This document shows positions 6,407 through 11,904 of a stretch of DNA of 14,854 nt, one piece after another. Position 1 is the first letter of the stretch, and each line of letters opens with the position of its first letter. Made by a program: the position numbers and the translations under genes. The notes beneath the pieces are model-generated. The model ran no database searches, had not been told where the DNA came from, and saw only the letters and a program-made list of their open reading frames with translations. Where the stretch lies: NCBI GenBank assembly GCA_030673725.1, contig DAOVIL010000002.1, positions 1 to 14,854 on the forward strand. Direction: 5' to 3'. The stretch comes from Candidatus Aenigmatarchaeota archaeon (GTDB lineage: Archaea > Aenigmatarchaeota > Aenigmatarchaeia > QMZP01).

Positions 6407-6955
6407 ATGAAAATCGTTCAGAAACTTATCAGCATGGGAGCGGACATCAGCACCAAGAAGGCGCTGAAGATAGCGCTCAAGACGATAGGCGCCAAAGAGG
6501 AGAACGTAGACAGGATATACGTGGAACTGAAGAACAGCGTGAACAGGGATGACTTCATGAAGGTCCCGATGAAGGACAGGATCATAACCCTCCCGGCCTG
6601 CCTTAGGGATTCCAAGAGATGCGGGGCCAAACTGACTAAGGAGGGTTATAGGTGCGTCATGTGCGGCATGTGCAAGATAGGGGAGATAAAGAAGAGGGCA
6701 GAGAAGGCCGGAACCAATGTATTCATAGTGCCCGGCGGCTCGATGGCGCTCGCCATAGTGAAGAGGCACAAGCCCAAGGCTGTTCTGGGGGTAGCGTGCC
6801 TGAACGAGCTGGTGGGCGCAGCCGAGAACATACACGTGCCTGCACAGGGTGTGCGGCTCCTGAAGAAAGGCTGCATAGACACTGACGTGAACGTGGAAGA
6901 GGTCTTCTCGGTCCTGGAAGGCAACGGAAACAATTTTAATGCCAAAAGGAAATAA
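6407..6955 (+). CDS. DUF116 family cysteine-rich protein
   Basis: A 182-residue protein with GAGGT (6398-6402) four bases before its ATG. Blocks characteristic of DUF116 are seen: LPACLRD (Cys65), CGAK (Cys72), CVMCGMCKIGEI (Cys83, Cys86, Cys89), FIVPGGSMALAIVKRHKPKAVLGVACLNEL (Cys131) and VPAQGVRLLKKGCIDTDV (Cys156). Seven cysteines with a CxxCxxC core suggest iron-sulfur or zinc binding. The N-terminal membrane helices found in many members are not evident here. The biochemical role of the family is not established. It is embedded between htpX (7 nt gap) and the Trm112-like gene (4 nt gap), so it is co-transcribed with them. Confidence 0.88.
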   Translation: MKIVQKLISMGADISTKKALKIALKTIGAKEENVDRIYVELKNSVNRDDFMKVPMKDRIITLPACLRDSKRCGAKLTKEGYRCVMCGMCKIGEIKKRAEKAGTNVFIVPGGSMALAIVKRHKPKAVLGVACLNELVGAAENIHVPAQGVRLLKKGCIDTDVNVEEVFSVLEGNGNNFNAKRK

Positions 6956-6959
6956 AATT

Positions 6960-7160
6960 ATGGTCAGCAGAGAGCTTATGGAAGTGCTGGCGTGCCCCAA
7001 ATGCAAGGGGAGTGTGGGACTGAAGAGCAAATTCATCATCTGCAGGAAATGCAGGCTAGCGTTCCCTGTGCTGGATGACGTGCCGGACATGCTGATAGAG
7101 GATGCCTGGCCGCTGGAAAGGGCCAAAAAGGCCAAATTCTTGCACAAACTGAGACTCTAA
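6960..7160 (+). CDS. Trm112-like zinc-ribbon protein
   Basis: A 66-residue protein. The ATG at 6960 is preferred to an in-frame ATG at 6939 that would overlap the end of DUF116. The sequence LMEVLACPKCKGSV (Cys12, Cys15) then FIICRKCRLAFPVLDDVPDML (Cys28, Cys31) is the Trm112/YcaR (UPF0434) pattern, with two CxxC pairs and the conserved FPV-DD-P-ML tail. Trm112 proteins bind and activate several methyltransferases acting on tRNA, rRNA and release factor; archaeal members partner with multiple methyltransferases. No methyltransferase is next to it here. A C-terminal basic extension (ERAKKAKFLHKLRL) is slightly longer than the minimal fold. Confidence 0.85.
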   Translation: MVSRELMEVLACPKCKGSVGLKSKFIICRKCRLAFPVLDDVPDMLIEDAWPLERAKKAKFLHKLRL

Positions 7161-7171
7161 TTTAAAATTTA
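7161..7171 (+). promoter_or_regulatory. TATA-like box of the unknown gene at 7187
   Basis: TTTAAAATTTA, about 20-25 bp before the ATG; no ribosome binding site is visible, so this gene probably has its own start and a leaderless message rather than simply continuing the htpX operon. Confidence 0.4.
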
Positions 7172-7186
7172 CGCTCAAATGTTAAG

Positions 7187-7756
7187 ATGACAGAACCCAG
7201 ATTGGTTGTGGGAGAGGGATACTTCAGCATAATCAAGGAACTTGAGAGGGAATTTATTGTCCCTGGAGAAGAGGCGGGCCTCTTGAAAAGGTGGAAGAAA
7301 TCCGGGGAGATAAGGGCTGACATAGACAAGACGCTCAGGTCCATGGTTGACCGTCCCCTGCCTCTGGAAAAATGGAAGCTGGAAGGCGACTTTGAGTATG
7401 ATGTGGACCTGTATGCCGGGGACATATGTATGCCCAAGGGCCTGGGGGACGTTGTCGGGGTAAAGGAAGGGCCAGAAATCAGCATCGAAAAAGACAATCC
7501 CATGGTGTATGTGTTCCCAATGGTGGGGGAAATTATGCTTCCCCCAGTGTTCAGGGGAAAGGTCAGGCATATATACGCACGCCAGGAAGAGCCTAAATTC
7601 ACTAGAGATACTGTAAGCGTCTCGCCTGATTTCTACAAAGCTATCAAGAACGGAATATGGAAATACCTGAAGGGCGAAGAGCCGATGACAGGCATCTGCT
7701 TCTCAATGTGCCGCTACGACATAATGCCTACAGTAAGCTTCCAGCCAGTGCTTTAG
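7187..7756 (+). CDS. Conserved-looking protein of unknown function (189 aa)
   Basis: I do not recognise a family. The protein is soluble by composition, with a mixed alpha/beta look: an N-terminal charged helix (about 10-60), a LEGDFEYDVDLYAGDICMP segment, a hydrophobic core MVYVFPMVGEIMLPPVF, and a C-terminal region with two close cysteines (ICFSMCRYD). No signal peptide or membrane helix is evident. The ATG at 7187 lacks a ribosome binding site and follows an A/T-rich TATA-like box, suggesting a leaderless transcript. The codon use resembles the neighbours and the frame is long and uninterrupted, so the gene is probably real. It is followed by the tRNA-Ser(TGA) gene. Confidence 0.75.
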   Translation: MTEPRLVVGEGYFSIIKELEREFIVPGEEAGLLKRWKKSGEIRADIDKTLRSMVDRPLPLEKWKLEGDFEYDVDLYAGDICMPKGLGDVVGVKEGPEISIEKDNPMVYVFPMVGEIMLPPVFRGKVRHIYARQEEPKFTRDTVSVSPDFYKAIKNGIWKYLKGEEPMTGICFSMCRYDIMPTVSFQPVL

Positions 7757-7792
7757 GCTGATTAAAGCTATTTAAGACAACCTGCGGATATT

Positions 7793-7800
7793 CTATATAC
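7793..7800 (+). promoter_or_regulatory. TATA box of tRNA-Ser(TGA)
   Basis: CTATATAC, about 30 bp before the mature 5' end at 7827, giving a very short 5' leader. It is flanked by a 5-bp inverted repeat TGCGG (7783-7787)/CCGCA (7804-7808). Confidence 0.5.
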
Positions 7801-7826
7801 GTGCCGCAAGGGATATCAAGAATAGT

Positions 7827-8003
7827 GCCGAGGTGGCTGAATGGTTAAAGCGCCAGACTTGAGTTCCAGATATTATGAGCCCACTGGGGCGATGATTTTT
7901 TGGCTTGACTCTGAATCGGCGGCACGTGTGGAGAAAAGCTCGTGACTCTGGTCACGATATCTGGTGTCCTTTGGACGTGCAGGTTCGAATCCTGCCCTCG
8001 GCG
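7827..8003 (+). tRNA. tRNA-Ser(TGA) with 95-nt intron
   Basis: Type II tRNA: acceptor GCCGAGG (7827-7833) pairs with CCTCGGC (7996-8002), discriminator G8003 as expected for archaeal Ser, no CCA encoded. D stem GCT/AGC, anticodon stem CCAGA (7853-7857)/TCTGG (7960-7964), loop CT-TGA-GA with anticodon at 7860-7862, variable arm GTCC/GGAC, T arm GCAGG-TTCGAAT-CCTGC. Exons are 7827-7863 and 7959-8003 (82 nt mature). The intron is at the canonical 37/38 position. The stop codon of the convergent MFS gene lies one nucleotide beyond the 3' end. Confidence 0.93.
7864..7958 (+). other. Intron of tRNA-Ser(TGA), canonical 37/38 position
   Basis: 95 nt. BHB reading: 3-nt bulges AG^T (7862-7864) and AT^A (7957-7959), a central helix CTTG/CACG with one mismatch, and an intron helix CCAGA (7866-7870)/TCTGG (7947-7951) that copies the anticodon stem exactly. 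A hairpin CGTGAC-TCTG-GTCACG (7941-7956) is an alternative fold near the 3' splice site. Confidence 0.8.
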
Positions 8004-8017
8004 TTCATTTTCTTTTT
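8004..8017 (+). terminator. T-rich terminator after tRNA-Ser(TGA)
   Basis: TTCATTTTCTTTTT directly follows the tRNA, as expected for archaeal termination at T tracts; it also encodes the last residues of the convergent MFS gene. Confidence 0.4.
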
Positions 8018-9147
8018 ACAGCAAACAGAACTGAGTAGATTATTGAAAGCGCAATCATTGCCCAGAAGAATATCTCCAGTGTAGGGCCAATCAGTATGAC
8101 GTCCTTCAGGAGGCCGGCTGCTATAGCGCCCCCTATCCTTCCGAAGGAGAGGCAGAGCTCTACCAGCGCGAAGGAGGTTGTCCTGATCTCTGCACCTGAG
8201 ATGTCAGAGGCGAAGGCCCTGGCTCCCATCAGACCGGCCGTCCTTCCAAGTGAAAGCAAGCCTGTCAGTATACCCAGCATTATCAGGCTGTTCGTGAACT
8301 CCAAAAGAAGGAAGGAAAACCCCATCATCAGGAGGGCAATTATTATTATCGGCTTACGGCCTATCTTATCGGCCAGGTGACCGAACGGCACTATGCCCAC
8401 CATGGTTATGATGGCTGACACCATGAAGATTGCCCCTATCATCAGGATATCGAAGCCCAGGTCAACTGCATAGAGCGGTATCAGTATATCCCTGGCTCCT
8501 TCAGCTATCCCCAGGAACACGACACCTAGCACGACGAGAAGGAGGAAGTTGAGCGGGTCTGCCCTTATGACCTTGATGTAGTTCTTTGCGACTGACTTGA
8601 TGGGGGTCCTCCTTTCCTCCAAGTTCATGAAGAGGACTGCGACGCAGCCGATGAACATAAGGAGCGCCCAGAGCAGGAAGAGGGTGTTCATACCCATCAG
8701 CACTGCCACTGCCCCTCCCATCATCGGCCCGAAGATGAAACCCAGCTGGTACACCATCTCAAGCTTGGAAAGTGCCTTAGCCCTTCCCTTGTTGACTATG
8801 GTCGTGACAGAGTTGAGGGAGAAGTAGAAAAGGCTGGCAAAGATGCCGATGAAGAAGAACACCAGGATGAACCACTCTATAGTGTTTCCTATAGTGAGGA
8901 TAAGAGAGAAGAATCCCACAAAGGCCAGGGACGCCAGAAGAGTGTTCTTCTTTCCAAACCAGTCAGCGAACATACCTCCGGCTGCGCCGGATACCATCTT
9001 GCCTATGTTGTATGCTGATGACACCAGGGATATCTGGAGGGCGCTGGAAGTTATCGTGGTAAGAAAGGCCGGGAGTATCTTGGACACTGCGTTGTACCCC
9101 AGCGCCATCAGGAAGTTCAGGAGATAGATTATTTTGTTGATCCTCAT
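8005..9147 (-). CDS. Major facilitator superfamily transporter
   Basis: A 380-residue hydrophobic protein with about 11-12 predicted membrane helices in two halves. The MFS motif A between helices 2 and 3 reads GGMFADWFGKKNTLL, and its second-half copy is FGHLADKIGRKPIII; basic residues lie on the cytosolic loops. This places it in the drug/sugar efflux-type MFS, with substrate unknown. Its ATG overlaps the stop of the upstream DUF457-type gene in an ATGA, implying translational coupling. The C-terminus stops one nucleotide short of the convergent tRNA-Ser(TGA). Confidence 0.9.
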   Translation of the reverse strand: MRINKIIYLLNFLMALGYNAVSKILPAFLTTITSSALQISLVSSAYNIGKMVSGAAGGMFADWFGKKNTLLASLAFVGFFSLILTIGNTIEWFILVFFFIGIFASLFYFSLNSVTTIVNKGRAKALSKLEMVYQLGFIFGPMMGGAVAVLMGMNTLFLLWALLMFIGCVAVLFMNLEERRTPIKSVAKNYIKVIRADPLNFLLLVVLGVVFLGIAEGARDILIPLYAVDLGFDILMIGAIFMVSAIITMVGIVPFGHLADKIGRKPIIIIALLMMGFSFLLLEFTNSLIMLGILTGLLSLGRTAGLMGARAFASDISGAEIRTTSFALVELCLSFGRIGGAIAAGLLKDVILIGPTLEIFFWAMIALSIIYSVLFAVKRK

Positions 9148-9653
9148 ATGTAGTCCTTTATCTTGTGCGTCATCTGCTCATGGAGGAGCCAAAGGACCAG
9201 TATGGTGGCATCCAATGATGACATGAGCCCTATGGCGAACTCCGTATCCATGAAGATTAGTCCTGACCAGAGGGCTGCGCTGAACGGGAAGAGGGGCTGC
9301 ATGGCTGTCTCTGCCCAGATCAGGCTGTCAAGGGCCAGGTGGAGCAGCCAGCCAAAAGAGATGATACCGAAGAGCAGGCCATATTTGCCTTTCCCTGTCT
9401 TGTAGAAGGTGATGGAAAGCGCAGCAAAGATTATGGGGAAGATTATCGCGTGGGTGATTCCCCTGTGGATGTCCACGGGGGTGCCTGTCACAAGGGTGAG
9501 CAGCCAGCTTATCGGGATGTCTATGTCAGGGGCGAGCCCTGCTATGCCTGCTATCAGTATGAAGTAGAGGGGGAATTTCTTCCTGAAGAAATGGTCCCTG
9601 AATAAGTCGACCAGAACCAGTGTCAGTATGACATGCGTTACTGCAAAAGGCAT
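9144..9653 (-). CDS. DUF457/YdjM-type membrane-bound metal-dependent hydrolase-like protein
   Basis: A 169-residue membrane protein with about four hydrophobic segments. Conserved polar residues sit within or beside them: His7, GLAPDIDIP (Asp43, Asp45), DIHRGITHA (His63, His68) and HLALDSL (His105, Asp109). This H/D pattern is typical of the DUF457/YdjM family, annotated as predicted membrane-bound metal-dependent hydrolases, with substrates unknown in most cases. AAGGAGA (9658-9664, minus strand) lies 4 nt before the ATG. It is the middle gene of Sua5-DUF457-MFS, 15 nt after the Sua5 stop and overlapping the MFS start by 4 nt. Confidence 0.85.
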   Translation of the reverse strand: MPFAVTHVILTLVLVDLFRDHFFRKKFPLYFILIAGIAGLAPDIDIPISWLLTLVTGTPVDIHRGITHAIIFPIIFAALSITFYKTGKGKYGLLFGIISFGWLLHLALDSLIWAETAMQPLFPFSAALWSGLIFMDTEFAIGLMSSLDATILVLWLLHEQMTHKIKDYI

Positions 9654-9668
9654 ATTGTCTCCTTAGGA

Positions 9669-10289
9669 TTAGGTTGAGAAGCATGGACGCTGGACTTCCG
9701 AAGACCCTGGCTTCTTCCCTGGCCTCTTTATCTCCTTAGGCTTGTTCCCAGTCAAGTCGAAAATCCTGGACGGTGGGCCTTCACGTGTGCCGTCGTCTAT
9801 GATGTAGTCAATGAATATCCTCATGTCCTCCTTCACGTCCTTTATGGACTTGGCGTACATCTCCCCCGTCTTGTTGACAGATGTGCTCACGAACGGCACG
9901 CCGGATTTTTTGACCAATTTCTCGAATGGGTGGTCAGGTATCCTCACCCCTATGTTGGCTCTGGTGCCGACCCAGAAAAGGAAGACCTGCTTCTTCTTCT
10001 TGAGAATCATGGTGTACGGTCCAGGGAGCTTGTCCAAGTACTTCGGGAACCTCACGTGGAAGTTCTTCTCCATCCAACCCTTTGACGGGGCCATCACCGA
10101 GAACGGGGCGACAGATCCCTTGGCCCTTCTTATCTTGCTCACAGCATCTGACTTGTTGGCGTTGCACCCGATGCCATAGATTGTGTCAGTCGGGTAGACG
10201 AATATTGCCCCCCTCTTCATCTCTGTTATCACCTGTTTCTGGAGGATGGAGTCATTCAATATCTCCTTCATCTTGATGATCATGGCCAT
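9669..10289 (-). CDS. Sua5/YrdC/TsaC family threonylcarbamoyl-AMP synthase
   Basis: A 206-residue single-domain protein. It makes threonylcarbamoyl-adenylate from threonine, bicarbonate and ATP, the first step of t6A37 formation on ANN-decoding tRNAs, completed by KEOPS in archaea. Seen are VYPTDTIYGIGCNA (32-44), KIRRAKGSVAPFSVM (52-66), LPGPYTMIL (88-96), IGVRIPDHPF (113-122), FVSTSVNKTGE (133-143) and IIDDG. It lacks the C-terminal Sua5 domain common in archaeal proteins, so it is TsaC-like in length. A basic tail (KRPGKKPGS...) follows the fold. The first ATG at 10289 fits a TATA box at 10311-10318 about 25 bp upstream (leaderless); internal ATGs lack ribosome binding sites. Confidence 0.9.
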   Translation of the reverse strand: MAMIIKMKEILNDSILQKQVITEMKRGAIFVYPTDTIYGIGCNANKSDAVSKIRRAKGSVAPFSVMAPSKGWMEKNFHVRFPKYLDKLPGPYTMILKKKKQVFLFWVGTRANIGVRIPDHPFEKLVKKSGVPFVSTSVNKTGEMYAKSIKDVKEDMRIFIDYIIDDGTREGPPSRIFDLTGNKPKEIKRPGKKPGSSEVQRPCFST

Positions 10290-10310
10290 GTATTATCATT
10301 GGTTTAACGA

Positions 10311-10318
10311 ATTATAAA
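10311..10318 (-). promoter_or_regulatory. TATA box of the Sua5-DUF457-MFS operon
   Basis: TTTATAAT on the minus strand, centred about 25 bp before the ATG at 10289. Confidence 0.55.
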
Positions 10319-10324
10319 TGGAGA

Positions 10325-10344
10325 TAACCAGGACTGGCTGGTTA
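10325..10344. repeat. Inverted repeat upstream of the Sua5 TATA box
   Basis: Perfect 7-bp arms TAACCAG and CTGGTTA with a 6-nt spacer, just upstream of the Sua5 TATA box and downstream of the PRC-barrel gene. It could be an operator or an RNA hairpin at the end of the PRC transcript. Confidence 0.4.
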
Positions 10345-10367
10345 AATTAATAAAATTAGAAGACAGG

Positions 10368-10374
10368 AAAAAAA
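10368..10374 (-). terminator. T tract after the PRC-barrel gene
   Basis: Seven consecutive T on the minus strand, 4 nt after the stop codon of the PRC-barrel gene; archaeal polymerase commonly terminates at such tracts. Confidence 0.45.
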
Positions 10375-10378
10375 GGAA

Positions 10379-10678
10379 TTACACTGCCGGCTCCATCGGC
10401 TCGGCAGGCGGCATTGTCTCTTCCTCCACAGGAGCGGCGATGTGCTTGATTATCACAACATCTCCTATTGCCTCCACCATGGGGAATGGAATTATCAGGC
10501 CTTTCTTGGAGCCCAGCATCTTGGAAACGTATGAGCCCTTCATGGCCTTTATGACGAGGGACCTGAGCTTGAACCTCTTGAGGTCGCACTCAACATCCTC
10601 TATCTTGCCGACGTACATTCCCCTGCTCGTGAAAACGTCCTTTTCCCAGGTCTCTGAAACAGCTGTTACCTGAACCAT
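10379..10678 (-). CDS. PRC-barrel domain protein
   Basis: A 99-residue protein. Residues about 1-80 match the small archaeal PRC-barrel pattern: VFTSRGMYVGKIEDVECDLKRFKLRSLVIKA, then GLIIPFPMVEAIGDVVIIK. This fold is used as a small protein- or RNA-interaction module, for example in ribosome maturation factors and archaeal cell-division-associated proteins. The last about 18 residues form an acidic, proline-rich tail (EEETMPPAEPMEP) that looks disordered. A strong ribosome binding site GGAGGGAG (10683-10690, minus strand) precedes the ATG. It is a single-gene unit, with a TATA-like CTTAAAAG at about 10711-10718 and a T tract after the stop. Specific function cannot be inferred. Confidence 0.85.
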   Translation of the reverse strand: MVQVTAVSETWEKDVFTSRGMYVGKIEDVECDLKRFKLRSLVIKAMKGSYVSKMLGSKKGLIIPFPMVEAIGDVVIIKHIAAPVEEETMPPAEPMEPAV

Positions 10679-10743
10679 ATCTCTCCCTCCAAATTATCAT
10701 TATCTATAAGGCTTTTAAGGTTGTAATGTAATTAGAAATAAGA

Positions 10744-10751
10744 CTTATAAG
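10744..10751 (+). promoter_or_regulatory. TATA box of tRNA-Ser(GCT)
   Basis: CTTATAAG, about 33 bp before the mature 5' end at 10781, implying a leader of under 10 nt. Confidence 0.5.
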
Positions 10752-10780
10752 CTTATGGCTGTAAGTCGCATCGTAGTGGT

Positions 10781-10895
10781 GCCGAGGTGGCCGAACGGTT
10801 AAGGCGCAGAATCTTGCCGTGTCCAAGCGGCCTGGTGCGTAAGATTGCTAATCCTGTGGGCTCTGCCCGTGAGGGTTCGAATCCCTTCCTCGGCG
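10781..10895 (+). tRNA. tRNA-Ser(GCT) with 33-nt intron in the anticodon stem
   Basis: Type II tRNA with the same acceptor as tRNA-Ser(TGA): GCCGAGG (10781-10787) and CCTCGGC (10888-10894), discriminator G10895, no CCA. D stem GCC/GGC, variable arm GGGC/GCCC, T arm GAGGG-TTCGAAT-CCCTT (G-T at the base). A continuous anticodon stem forms only if 10810-10842 is removed: CAG+GA pairs with TCCTG (10852-10856), giving loop TT-GCT-AA with anticodon at 10847-10849. Mature length is 82 nt, equal to tRNA-Ser(TGA). Confidence 0.9.
10810..10842 (+). other. Non-canonical intron (29/30) of tRNA-Ser(GCT)
   Basis: 33 nt. BHB reading: bulges AG^A (10808-10810) and AA^G (10841-10843), central helix GCGC (10804-10807)/GCGT (10837-10840) with one G-U pair, and an intron stem containing GCCG (10816-10819)/CGGC (10828-10831). 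The outer helix is weak, so this is a relaxed motif. Confidence 0.78.
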
Positions 10896-10907
10896 TAAGG
10901 AGTAAAT

Positions 10908-11237
10908 ATGGTAGCATTCGAAAATCATGCAGCAAAGATGGACATCAAGGGCATTGTCATAACAATGATACTGGGCGCGTTCGGATTTTTGGTCGCGCTC
11001 CAGTGGAGAGATGCCATAAAGGGTACCATTGATGTGTTCCTCCCTGCTGGAGAGGGGCTGATGTATACCTACATGGCAGCGATATTGGTTACCGTTATTG
11101 CTGTGGTTGTGACCTTTGTCCTGATAAAGCTGAAGGATGTCGACATCATACCGGACAAGTACGAGAACAGGGTCAAGGACAAGGCAAGAAGGGTGAAGGA
11201 AAGGGCTAAGAGCAAAGTCAGAAGGAAGGAGAAGTGA
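10908..11237 (+). CDS. DUF5654-like small membrane protein
   Basis: A 109-residue protein with AAGGAG (10897-10902) before its ATG. Two membrane helices are evident, about residues 15-33 (containing GAFGFLVALQWRDAIKG, which resembles the F-G-F-V-A-A-L-A-W-N-D-A-I-K core of DUF5654) and about 52-73. The last 25 residues are strongly basic (KDKARRVKERAKSKVRRKEK) and probably cytosolic. The function of the family is unknown. It starts 12 nt after tRNA-Ser(GCT), so it is probably co-transcribed and freed by tRNA 3' processing. Its stop codon is one nucleotide from the 3' end of the convergent tRNA-Ala gene. Confidence 0.8.
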   Translation: MVAFENHAAKMDIKGIVITMILGAFGFLVALQWRDAIKGTIDVFLPAGEGLMYTYMAAILVTVIAVVVTFVLIKLKDVDIIPDKYENRVKDKARRVKERAKSKVRRKEK

Positions 11238-11238
11238 G

Positions 11239-11340
11239 TGGACCGACCGGGACTCGAACCCGGAGCTTGCGGCTTGTACAGAAATCCTGTACAGGTCTCC
11301 GCCATGCCAAGGCGACGATCTACCATTGATCTATCGGCCC
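11239..11340 (-). tRNA. tRNA-Ala(GGC) with 30-nt intron in the variable loop
   Basis: Acceptor GGGCCGA/TCGGTCC (one G-U), D arm GATC-AATGGTA-GATC, anticodon stem TCGCC/GGCGG, loop TT-GGC-AT with anticodon at 11306-11308, T arm CCGGG-TTCGAGT-CCCGG, discriminator A (11239), no CCA. The loop and stem are typical of archaeal tRNA-Ala. Between the anticodon stem and T stem lie 35 nt instead of 5; removal of 11267-11296 restores the variable loop AGGCT and a 72-nt tRNA. The 5' end is one nucleotide after the stop of the HD gene on the same strand. Confidence 0.93.
11267..11296 (-). other. Non-canonical intron (about 45/46) of tRNA-Ala(GGC)
   Basis: 30 nt. A strict BHB is formed: central helix GCGG/CCGC (4 Watson-Crick pairs), bulges AG^A and AA^G with cleavage after the second base, and an intron hairpin of 8 pairs in 9 positions built on TGTACA repeats with loop GATTT. 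Confidence 0.87.
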
Positions 11341-11341
11341 G

Positions 11342-11899
11342 TTACTGTATACCTATTATATTCTTGACTAGTGTTTTAATCTTTTCGCTCTTTATATTGG
11401 ACATTGCGTTGTCATCCCAGAAGCCCTCCAGGGGCTTCTCGAAGTTGCCTGCCTTGTGGTATCTGTAGGCCTGTATCATCCTCTCTGCGATGTCGATGTC
11501 GCTCACGAAAACTGCCTCTGGCGTCTTGTGTTCCATGAACTCCTCCCAGAGTTCCCTTATCTCCTTTGCTGTCTCTTTCGGGAGGGTTGACAGGAGCTCC
11601 TTCATGCCTTCCCTCTCTTTCTTCTCCTTCTCTGCTTTCGGCATGTGACCTCCGCCCTGCCAGGCTTCTGTCGTTATTATGTCGCCGACCTTTGCCTCTG
11701 CTATGTCATGCACCAGCGCCATCTTTATGGCCTTTGCCCTGTCTATCCCTTCTGCCGGGAGGGTCATGCACATCAGGGCCATCATGAAGATGTGGTCTGC
11801 TGTGCTCTCTGCGTTCTTCACGCCCCTCTCTACCCATCCGCTTCTCTTGATGTGCTTTATCTTCTCCATCGCTCCCAGGAATTCCTTGAACCTTTCCAT
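11342..11899 (-). CDS. HD-domain phosphohydrolase, HDDC2/YfbR-like 5'-nucleotidase
   Basis: A 185-residue protein. The ATG at 11899 is preceded by AAGTGATAATC and lies 5 nt after the EamA stop. The metal-binding pattern is ESTADHIFMMALM (His36), ALVHDIAEAKVGDI (His64-Asp65) and FVSDIDIAERMIQAYRYH (Asp134), which fits the HDDC2/YfbR group of HD hydrolases that dephosphorylate (deoxy)nucleoside 5'-monophosphates. The insert WQGGGHMPKAEKEKKEREGMKEL is a charged helix typical of the group. It is co-transcribed with tRNA-Gly, tRNA-Val and EamA upstream and tRNA-Ala downstream. Nucleotide specificity is not deducible. Confidence 0.88.
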   Translation of the reverse strand: MERFKEFLGAMEKIKHIKRSGWVERGVKNAESTADHIFMMALMCMTLPAEGIDRAKAIKMALVHDIAEAKVGDIITTEAWQGGGHMPKAEKEKKEREGMKELLSTLPKETAKEIRELWEEFMEHKTPEAVFVSDIDIAERMIQAYRYHKAGNFEKPLEGFWDDNAMSNIKSEKIKTLVKNIIGIQ

Positions 11900-11904
11900 G
11901 ATTA

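Noticed and set aside
6323..7147. Long open frame on the minus strand (274 codons) opposite htpX, DUF116 and the Trm112-like gene
   Set aside because: The plus-strand genes have clear family motifs and ribosome binding sites; the antisense frame has biased composition and no motif.
7783..7808. Inverted repeat TGCGG/CCGCA around the tRNA-Ser(TGA) TATA box
   Set aside because: Only 5-bp arms with a 16-nt spacer; too weak to claim an operator.
7889..7914. C/D-box-like GCGATGA and CTGA inside the tRNA-Ser(TGA) intron
   Set aside because: The C box departs from consensus, no flanking stem joins the boxes, and no convincing C'/D' pair is present.
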